A stretch of 64,000 nt of DNA from Paraphaeosphaeria minitans (lineage: Eukaryota; Ascomycota; Dothideomycetes; Pleosporales; Didymosphaeriaceae): contig WJXW01000002.1 in the NCBI GenBank assembly GCA_015832175.1, positions 3,100,001 through 3,164,000 on the forward strand, given 5' to 3'. The position numbers and the translations under genes are program-made. Numbering within the stretch: position 1 is the stretch's first letter; every line of letters begins with the position of its first letter. Positions 56,579 through 64,000 of this stretch are shown here, piece after piece. A model generated the notes under the pieces. It did no database searches. It was given only the letters and a program-made list of their open reading frames with translations, and was not told the origin of the DNA.

Positions 56579-58581
56579 TGATCGTGAGTTAGTCCAGCAT
56601 ACACTATCCCGCAAACCGCTAAAGTACACCCAGGACCGGAAGGCCACATTTCCCTGACAAGATCAGGTCATGGGAGGGATTTGCTGTGCTTGGGTAGAGG
56701 AAACACCTGATTGATGATATTTCGCGTACTTGTGTTATAAGCCGCTGCAAAACGCAGTACACTAACCCCGTAGGGTGCCAGGACACGAAACTTGGAGAAA
56801 ACACCATCGAGTGCACTTTCGACTGCCCGAGATAGACGGTCTGGATATTTCCACTTGTTCACTGGATAAATAGCAAACCACCTCCCGGCGTCTCGGTATG
56901 GTCGTCGTTTACCTAGCCTCTCGCTTGAAGGGGAAAAAAGCCCTCAATCTGATCCACACTCCACCTCTAAATTGCTGCCCTAGTCTCGATATGTGCCTCA
57001 ACTTCTTCCTGGAATGCGCTGTCACAAACGTCCTTGCGTCAAGTGCCTCAGTCTCGTGGACCATGCTCACGCTGTGTACTCCTTTTCCAGCACCAATTCC
57101 CACACCGGGCGTTGGCACAAACGCGTCTCCTGATATGCGAGAAAGTGCGTAGAACTCGGCATATGCATCGTCTGTGGAGGATAGGAGAGCAGAGAAGGTT
57201 AGTAATAGCTAATAATATACTTAAAGGGAGTGGCATAGGGTACTGGAGTAGGAGGGGGCGAGGGTAATAACAGGAACAAGATTTGCTAGGCCGGTGCAGT
57301 CTAAGGGGAAACGGTTTAGAATAGTAGCGTTTAGGGCGGAGAGTAGAGGAAGATGGATGAATATGGGAGTATAGAGAGTAGGGAGGCTTGTAGGGATCAG
57401 GCAGCTGAATCGAAGTCACTAGAAAAGTATTCCAGTGTCGGTAGATACGTATACGACAATTTAAATTCCAACGTATAACGAAGGCTTATTAGATTTTACA
57501 AACAGTGCGATTATCCTATCTCTATCAAGGGGCAGACAATCTGGAATCCGAATGTGCAGAGAAGATCGCATCAATCTCATTGATCTGCGAAATCTCGGGA
57601 CTTCAAGGTATCAAAGAGCAACCCGGCGAAAGGTTCCAGGTGCGGTCTCTTCCAGATAAACGTAAAAGAATAAGCCCATCAGTTTTTGCCCAAGGTTCTT
57701 GATGTAATTGTCCATGTAGACAGCGAAGGATTTTCAGTTGACGTCCAAAGACTTCTCGTAGTCAAAACGAATTCCCTCGAAACACTCAGACTTAGAACGG
57801 AAAGAACCAATCCAATGAGGAGAGTATCACGCTCATAGTCTCATCCGCACCAGCGAAAGAAAGAACAACAAATTGCCGCTTCCCACACAATCCCCTGTGG
57901 ACGGCGGCACACCCTGGCTATCACGGCTGTGATGTGATTCGGAACATGGAATCCAGAAACCCGAACGGATGCCCTGACAAGACCGTCGATCGTAGAATAC
58001 ACGATGCAAAAGTCTCTCAAGCCGCCCAACATGTCAAAGTCCGCAGCCTTGTCGGTTGCTGCACTTGACTCGGTCTGCAAGTGCATACCTAGCGCATGTG
58101 TCCGCTTATCAGACGCTTCTTTCCGCGAGACTCTTGTAGCAGTCCACACGACGTTTCTTCAGCAACACTAGAACATGGGCATTCTAGATGGAGAGGAATC
58201 TTCTCCTCAGCTTGTCGTGCAGGGTCGAAATGTACGAGGTCGTGGTTACACAAGATAACCGCCAAGTCTCAACTTGACGGCAGGCGCACCCAGGCAGCAG
58301 GTGGAAACCACAACACGAAGAAAGAAGTAAGCTCGCCCCAGACCCAAGGCCACAAGTCATGACGAACGACGACAAAATAATCTCTATTTACACCACTCTC
58401 TCTCTCTCTCTCTACGACATTCTGTATACAAGAATAAAAACCCTATTTACCCCTTCGCCGGTGTGTATGCTGCGCGAAAGAAAACCCACACCAAACGCCA
58501 TGCTAAAACGAGATGCTTCCACACCCAAACACGACAATCAATACATCTTTGTCAGAATCAAAGCACAGAAAGAAACCCATC
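56579..58581. other. Gene-poor region with AT/purine-rich tract
   Basis: About 2 kb with no supported gene. The part 57,170-57,420 is unusually purine-rich on the plus strand with many TAG/TAA steps (GCTAATAATATACTTAAAGG). It looks like degraded repeat DNA. A 102-codon minus-strand frame at 57841-58149 has no recognisable feature. Confidence 0.5.
58396..58413. repeat. (CT)n microsatellite
   Basis: About nine CT units just past the 3' end of the alpha/beta-hydrolase gene. Confidence 0.85.
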
Positions 58582-59985
58582 TCACTGCGTCCCCTCCCTC
58601 GCGCTCTCCTCGTTCGTGTGTACCTCCTTCAAACTCGTCATCCCAATGCTCGCCTCCTCATCCCTCTCCACATGGCTCGGACACTCGCATATGCCCTCCT
58701 CCACATCCTCGTCCTCAATCTCAAACATACGCTTCAACTCCCGACACGCAACCCTGTACTGATCCCGCGCGCCGGGGCTCTCACGCAGCGGATTCGGCGC
58801 CTTGTCCCACCCGTGCGGCACGCCTGGCACCTTGTGGTAGTGCACGCGCTTGCCGGGGCTGTTCTTCAGACGGTCCCGGAACTGCTCGCCCTCGGCCAGC
58901 AGCATGTCCCACTCGCAGCAGAAGAGGACGATGTCGTCGGGCAGCGCGACGAGCATGGCGTCGGGGGCGACGCCGGGGCTGAGCCAGGGGTGCGAAAGGT
59001 CGAGGGCCGGGGGCTGGAGGTAGGAATCGTCGAAGAGCTCGGTAAAGACGGCGGGGAGAAGTTGGTCTGCGCGGGAGCAGGTGGCGCGGCGCTGGGCGCG
59101 GGTTTGCGTGTAGTCGGTGGGTGGGTAGAAGGAGACGATGCCACGGATCTTGGCTTCGGCTGTGGAGCCTTGCGTTGCGACGGCCACGGCGGAGCCTTCT
59201 TTGTAGGAAGACACAAGAGAGAGGGCGGATTGGCCTGTTGAGCGAAGCATGGCGATTCTGTCGAGACGACTGTTGCCGGTTGGCGTTCTTGAGAGTGCGA
59301 CGCGCGAGCCGGACGAGTTGGCCGGAGGGGGTACTCTTAGGTGTACTTTGCTTGGGGGTGCGAGAATGTTGATGGCAGGGACGCTTCCTTTGCGCGCGGG
59401 GTTTTCAATCTTCTCACCAGACTGCGAGCGGTCTAGCAGTTCGCCTTGTAGACATAGCGGAACTGTGAAGCTCATGTTTCCTCCAGACGAAAACCCGGAT
59501 ATCGCGAAGCGGCTCGGATCAATCAAGAATTCATCGGCATGTTGGGCCAGGTACAGTACCGCATCGGCGCCATCTTCGACCGCAGTAGGGAACGGAAACT
59601 CAGGTGCGCAACGGTAATCAACACTGACAACGATAGCGCCGACCTGTTGGACGACCACTCCCGCCCAGCGAGCATCATCCAGCGCGCTCCCCAGCACGAA
59701 CCCTCCACCGTGGAAATTGATAACGCATGGATATCTCTTAGCTCCCTTCAGTTTCTTAACCCTGTTGTAGTCCTTTGGGACGTAGAAATGTAGTTTGAAG
59801 TTGCCCTTGAGCGGCGACACGGTCGACTCGATGCTGCGGTTGAAGGATGGCTTTGGCGGCAGCGGTCTAGCGAGCTTGTGCAACATCATCCCGATGCCCA
59901 TAAGAAAACGCCAGATCTGAGCCTGCAGATGGAGCAGCCATCGCGGGCGGCCGAACCGCTCGGCAGACGCGTTGTCAGCAGTCAT
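58582..59985 (-). CDS. Alpha/beta hydrolase, hormone-sensitive-lipase type
   Basis: A single exon of 467 residues. The oxyanion motif is INFHGGGFVLGSA. The nucleophile elbow is ISGFSSGGNMS (Gly-Phe-Ser-Ser-Gly). The acid is probably the Asp of CCEWDMLLAEGEQFRD and the His that of VPGVPHGWDKA. These place it in the Abhydrolase_3 (HSL-like) esterase/lipase group. A segment near residues 22-40 (LLHLQAQIWRFLMGIGMM) is amphipathic to hydrophobic and may attach the protein to a membrane. A Ser/Pro-rich insert of about 90 residues lies between the nucleophile and the acid. The C-terminal 60 residues are acidic. The natural substrate cannot be named from sequence; detoxification or acyl-ester turnover are options. 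Confidence 0.88.
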   Translation of the reverse strand: MTADNASAERFGRPRWLLHLQAQIWRFLMGIGMMLHKLARPLPPKPSFNRSIESTVSPLKGNFKLHFYVPKDYNRVKKLKGAKRYPCVINFHGGGFVLGSALDDARWAGVVVQQVGAIVVSVDYRCAPEFPFPTAVEDGADAVLYLAQHADEFLIDPSRFAISGFSSGGNMSFTVPLCLQGELLDRSQSGEKIENPARKGSVPAINILAPPSKVHLRVPPPANSSGSRVALSRTPTGNSRLDRIAMLRSTGQSALSLVSSYKEGSAVAVATQGSTAEAKIRGIVSFYPPTDYTQTRAQRRATCSRADQLLPAVFTELFDDSYLQPPALDLSHPWLSPGVAPDAMLVALPDDIVLFCCEWDMLLAEGEQFRDRLKNSPGKRVHYHKVPGVPHGWDKAPNPLRESPGARDQYRVACRELKRMFEIEDEDVEEGICECPSHVERDEEASIGMTSLKEVHTNEESAREGTQ

Positions 59986-60810
59986 GATATCGGTCGTGTT
60001 GTCGCAGGGTCAGTGGTTATGAGGCCATAAAAATGATGCGTAGATAGGGAACTGGGCAAGGGGGGCGCAGCTGTGGATATTGATAACGGGGCAACAGATA
60101 GCCGAGTGACGAGTGGCTTGCGTGTACTGCGACGTCTGCTTAAGTGAGCCTGCAAAGCGTGAATGTCGACCTGGAGCTTGACAACAGCCCGTGGAGGTGA
60201 AGTTTTGCAGTTGATGAGATGTCTATGCACGCACGATGGACGGTGCCCCATGACGTAGCGCTAGCACGCGCGATCAGCAGCGACCAGCCTCTTGGAACTC
60301 CACCCGCGCGGCCTCAACATCACGCCATCGAGTTTCAGGCTAGCATTTGCCATGGCTACCAGCTGCCGCATTCCAACTGCGGGCATGACGCGCCATCGTA
60401 TTCGTCACTCAGGCACGATAGCAATGGCAGAGGTGAGCAGGCTGTGCTGTTGAGGGGAGGATGAATCCATCGTCCCACTACTAATCATGACGGAATTAAA
60501 GCTAGACTACCTATCCGATCCATCGGAGGTACCGTTGTACCGCTCGCCGGAATCCCAGCCTACCCAAAGCAAACGCAATATCACAAAGCAGACCAGAAAG
60601 CCGGTATGGGACGCTCAAGTCCTCAGAAAGCGCCGGACGCTCGCCTGTTGATGCTAATAACCGTTACAATGCAAGCAGAACACTACCGATGGTATTGGGC
60701 GGGTCGAGGTGGAGATCGTCCGGTATCAAACGCTGATAAATACACATGCTGGGTCGCTGATGAGGAGAATATACAAGTCGTGAAAAGAGACGTGCCGTAG
60801 AGGTCAGAGT
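59986..60810. other. Intergenic region
   Basis: About 820 bp with the hydrolase promoter on the left and the 3' flank of the next minus-strand gene on the right. No open frame beyond 90 codons and no RNA gene is recognised. Confidence 0.5.
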
Positions 60811-61383
60811 TCATGCCTCGATGAATTCGTAGTCCTCGTCTTCGGCCGCAACGCCCTTTCGAGCGGCCTTTGGACCTGGAGACAGAGCGTCGTCGTCCAG
60901 GCGGAGCACCTCATATTCCTCCTTGATAAGCTTATCGGTCTGGCGAACCTCGTAACTCTCGATGGCCTTTGCAAGGGCGAGGCCCAGAATCTGGCTGCCG
61001 TGGCTGGGTCCACGCTCGGCATCGAAGGAGTAGGCGACACCAGCGTCAGGGACGGGGGCAACGGAAGGATGCTCAACGTCCTCGTCGGCTGAGGAATCGC
61101 CACTTGCGTACGCGATGTCGTTCCTGATGGCGGTGCGGTTCTTGTCGATGCCTACAGAACTCTTCAGTGCCCTGCATACGTTAGGTTGTCGACTGTAGAG
61201 ACGTCCGGGGCTGACTCACTTTGGCACAGCAGCGACCCGGGCGGGTCGAGGACGGTCCTCCTCGGCCCGACGGCCAGGTCCAAAGGACGCGCCATGCGCC
61301 CACTTCACTCGAGAGGTCTTGTCGCGGATCGACTCCTTGGCCTCGCTGCGGAGGTCGCTGGTGAAGATCTGCTCCGATGCCAT
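60811..61383 (-). CDS. Small conserved-looking protein of unknown function
   Basis: Two exons (61220-61383, 60811-61171) give 174 residues. The 48-nt intron is textbook: GTGAGT, CCTAAC branch point, TGCAG. The N-terminal part is polar (MASEQIFTSDLRSEAKDSIR, VKWAHGASFGPGRRAEEDRP). The C-terminal half has a helix (ILGLALAKAIESYEVRQTDK LIKEEYEVL without the gap) and an acidic end, EDEDYEFIEA. There is no signal peptide, membrane segment or catalytic motif. The strong splice signals and start context argue for a real gene. I do not recognise the family. Confidence 0.72.
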
Positions 61384-62519
61384 GGTGCTGTTGAGACCTT
61401 GCTGACGGGTAGTGGTGGCTTCGGCTATGGGTATCGCGGGTTGTACGCGGGAGTTGGATAGGGAGGTTGTATGCAGGGAGCTAGGTAGATTAGGGGGCGT
61501 AGGACGGAGTGAGGCAGGCAGCGAGTGTAAGGCAGCTGGTATGACGGGAAGGTACTAATAGGAGCCGGGCTAGTAAGAGAAAGTGTGACTCGTTCTCGGC
61601 TCTGTCTTGGATGTGACTCTGAGGAGTGACTCAGTATGAGTGCTATGGGAACTATATGCCCAGGCGGCAAAGCAGTTATGATACGGACACAGAAGCACTT
61701 GTGATGTGGAGGGACGAGCAAGGTGGGTGCTGTGGGCTTTATGGAGCGGGCGCAGGCCATCCCCACTTCCTTTGTTGTGCCTGGGCTGGCTCGCGATAAG
61801 AGCACCTTGGTGAGGGAGCATCCACGTGAGACGCGTTCCGATTCGCCGAGACCCGGGCGGCGAGCTGCGAACCTGCTGAGCTGCGAGCTGCGAGCTGCGA
61901 ACCGGGCGGATGATGACATGGGCGCCTTCGGCATGATGGCATTCATCATGCGCGCCTTGTTGGACCGCCGAACGTGGACGTGTGGTTGGAGGCTGAGCTG
62001 GTTTCGCGTGCGGCGTGCATCACCCTTGTACCGTAGGTTGGTAGTCTAGGTACCTACTACTCACGTACTTAACCGTGCTCCGGCGTTCCCCGCAATTGTG
62101 AGGTCGTCCATGTCGCAATACGGATGCAATCATCTCGACACGCCCCTCGCTCTAGACAGATGGATGGCTCCTATTGAATCATTGTGACATGGGCGCCTCC
62201 CAGCACGCAGGACTCCCTATTCGGTGGACCCTCTAGGTAACACGCCGTTTCGGGTCCGGCAACTGACTTAGCCCATCTATCTGCCTACGTGTCGGCCCCC
62301 CAACATCCAACATCGCTCATCGCTCATCGCTCCCCGCGGCATGTTGACATGCGCGGCATCTTGTTGACTGCCCACGGGAATCACTCCCATGGCACATGTT
62401 CTTAGCACAGCCGCTTGTGTTCCATCAATCACTCGCCCTGTTGCAACGGTGGTCTAACCTGCCGCGCCAGCATGCCATGACAATGTGAAGCAGACGCCCG
62501 TTCCGTCTAGCTTGCTGCC
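61384..62519. other. Intergenic region with short GC-rich direct repeats
   Basis: About 1.1 kb between the unknown gene start and the ATL 3' end. It has GAGCTGCGAGCTGCGA repeats at 61,860-61,905, a CTAGGTACCTAC palindrome at 62,046-62,057 and CATCGCT triplets at 62,310. Frames on both strands over 61,425-62,049 lack family features. Confidence 0.5.
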
Positions 62520-63216
62520 TCAGGTATGGTACGCTGCTGCATCTGCTGCTTCCTCATCCTCATCTTCATCCGCATCCTCGACTTCTTCATCGCTGCTCTC
62601 CACTTCCTCAGCCTCGCTGGGCAAGACGGATGGAAACCATCCGTATCTCCCGAAGTCGACCAGAAATTCGCCCATGGCGTTCTGCGTCACCTCGACGCCC
62701 TCTCTCCGAAGGACGGCCGCCTGTCGAGCAGCACCGCTAGGTCCACTTTGTCGTGTCAGCGAACAAACAACGGGATGTAACTTGTTGGAGACAATGAAAG
62801 CCTAGACTGACCGTGGACTTATCCTCCCTTTGGCGTTGATCACGCGCTGCCAAGGAACGTTGCCATCGTGCCATTTGGGCGACTTCTTGCCAGGATCGGT
62901 AGATGCAGCTGGCAGGTGTTTAAGACAAACGCCAACTTGCCTGCGCGACGTCATGCTCAGTACATTCCTCACGCCGCGTGCGGAGTAGCATGTGTCAAAG
63001 TTACCTTGGACATTGAGCTGATGTCGCAGCCTTGTTAGCGAGGTACCGTACGGTAGGTAGGTAGTCATGCTCGGGAACCGAGGGCTGCTCACGCTTTCCG
63101 ACCAGCCTCGCGATGTGAGCGTATGAGGTCACCTTTCCCGAAGGGATCTCTTGGATAGCTTCGCACACGGTGGAGAACCATAAATAGGCCTCTTCGGAGC
63201 GTTCACCGGGCGCCAT
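62520..63216 (-). CDS. Alkyltransferase-like DNA-repair protein (ATL)
   Basis: Four exons (63093-63216, 63005-63017, 62812-62940, 62520-62736) give 160 residues. The second exon is a 13-nt micro-exon encoding the centre of GKPQCPRQVG, and the reading frame closes only with it. The fold is the O6-alkylguanine transferase DNA-binding domain: IPSGKVTSYAHIARLVGK, then NVPWQRVINAKGRIS, RREGVEV and GEFLVDFGRYGWFP. The active-site Cys of the PCHRV motif is replaced by Trp76 (PWQRV), the hallmark of ATL proteins such as S. pombe Atl1. These bind alkylated guanine without removing it and hand the lesion to nucleotide excision repair. The last 30 residues are a strongly acidic tail (EVEDADEDEDEE). Confidence 0.93.
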
Positions 63217-63753
63217 TGCGGTTTAAAGTCGACTCGCTCTGATGGTGAACTGCAGGGAGAAGGCACTATTGTATGCTGACATAGCGTCTTGGCAACGGGC
63301 AGTGATCGCACTGCCTCTGGAGGTTCAAACTTCACATCCGCTAACATTCCTTGTTCAATAAGAAGTACGACAAACACTGATCAACGTCATGCTGCCTATC
63401 TATGTAGGACAGGTGAGGTAATCTGCAAGGAGAACGTATCTTCAAGGACGCGTGTCTCTGTCCCTTCTACTATGCATGCTTCCCCATGTGGACGGCTTCC
63501 GATTGAATACCATATAGTGAGGATGGGACTCTCTGTGATAGCATCTCGATTCTTGAAGCTTCAGCACAATGTCTGAGCTTACCCTAACGGTGATTATACA
63601 TTTGAGCTGCTGTGATGGAGGTCCTGAGTGGGGCATGTAAATCGCGCTAGCAATACGCTCTCACGTGATAGCTGAGCGACCGGGGATTCGGCTTGGCACT
63701 CATGATCATCGATTTGCTTGCCAACGTCTGCTCCACAGACAACAACACACAGC
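63217..63753. promoter_or_regulatory. Shared divergent promoter, ATL / BUD13
   Basis: About 540 bp between outward-facing starts. The BUD13 leader ends in an ACAACAACACACAGC purine/CA-rich stretch. No gene is supported inside. Confidence 0.45.
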
Positions 63754-64000
63754 ATGTCGCTCGCCGACTACCTCGCCAAGAACTACCTCACAGCAGACTC
63801 GGACAAGAAGTCCAAAAAGCGCAAGAGGAAACACAAAGATGGTGGCCTCAAGATCGACGACGACGATATTTCTGGCTGGAACAAGGGCGCAGACGACGAC
63901 GACGAGGATGCGCCGACAATTGGTATGTTTCTCTTACCAAGCGCCGACCATCGACAATTTACTGACTGTTGTGTAGCTGGAATGACGCTCTCGTCGAAGA
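63754..64000 (+). CDS. BUD13: Pre-mRNA-splicing factor BUD13/CWC26, 5' end (cut by window)
   Basis: Exon 1 (63754-63922) reads MSLADYLAKNYLTADSDKKS and then a Lys/Arg-rich run (KKRKRKHKDGG), an acidic DDDDISGWNKG segment and DDDDEDAPTI. After a GTATGT intron with a GTGTAG acceptor, exon 2 starts at 63977 with AGMTLSSK and runs off the window. The opening MSxxDYLAKxYL and the basic patch are typical of Bud13. Bud13 is a member of the RES complex (with Snu17 and Pml1), which stabilises the activated spliceosome. The conserved C-terminal region that binds Snu17 is outside the window. Confidence 0.88.
   Translation, partial: MSLADYLAKNYLTADSDKKSKKRKRKHKDGGLKIDDDDISGWNKGADDDDEDAPTIGMFLLPSADHRQFTDCCVAGMTLSSK

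Noticed and set aside
55568..56647. 359-codon minus-strand frame over the BTB gene
   Set aside because: It is the antisense shadow of the BTB coding sequence. The plus-strand frame carries the recognisable fold.
57841..58149. 102-codon minus-strand frame
   Set aside because: No recognisable motif and no supporting neighbouring exon. Left as intergenic.

Overview
This 64 kb window is nuclear DNA of a filamentous ascomycete (Pezizomycotina). Dothideomycetes is the best guess, but that is an inference from gene style and not a database result. The evidence is a set of eukaryotic housekeeping genes interrupted by very short introns, mostly 44-75 nt with CTAAC/CTGAC-type branch points. There are no operons, intergenic DNA is moderate, and there are microsatellites and AT-rich gene-free islands. 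I resolved about 39 introns from reading-frame phase and family conservation.

Layout. 0-2.5 kb: 3' end of the fatty acid synthase beta subunit gene, then a serine-type glutaminase. 3.2-9.2 kb: a large zinc-finger protein of unknown role (-), divergent from an AFG2/Drg1-like AAA ATPase (+). 10.5-12.6 kb: a Ser-rich protein of unknown function. 12.6-15.7 kb: an AT-rich gene-free island. 15.7-20.3 kb: an uncharacterised 507-aa protein, an NTF2-like protein and a secreted protein. 20.8-24.8 kb: PER1, a tRNA-Ala, ribosomal protein uS19/RPS15 and a decayed methyltransferase pseudogene. 24.85-32.85 kb: the ATR/Mec1 checkpoint kinase in nine exons. 33.3-35.8 kb: COX16 and HMG-CoA synthase. 38.2-40.5 kb: a single-pass membrane protein. 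42.1-45.2 kb: an AIM21-like protein. 46-46.2 kb: a 34-bp minisatellite. 46.8-49 kb: TVP18 divergent from TAD2. 50.3-52.2 kb: a DUF7918-like protein. 53-55 kb: a HAD hydrolase divergent from DPM1. 55.7-56.6 kb: a broken BTB gene. 58.6-60 kb: an alpha/beta hydrolase. 60.8-64 kb: a small unknown protein, an alkyltransferase-like DNA-repair protein (ATL) and the start of BUD13.

The genes are mostly core functions rather than one pathway: lipid and sterol supply (FAS1, ERG13), GPI and dolichol glycosylation (PER1, DPM1), translation (uS19, TAD2, tRNA-Ala, AFG2), genome integrity (MEC1, ATL), splicing (BUD13), respiration (COX16) and trafficking or actin (TVP18, AIM21). Neighbours are often head to head with short shared promoters (147 bp for HAD/DPM1). 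I see no secondary-metabolite cluster, CRISPR array or intact transposon. The most unusual signals are at the level of gene structure: three GC-AG introns with identical GCAAGT donors, two micro-exons (13 and 16 nt), one methyltransferase wreck and one stop-interrupted BTB gene whose stops fit C-to-T change in CAA codons, and an alternating dimeric minisatellite.
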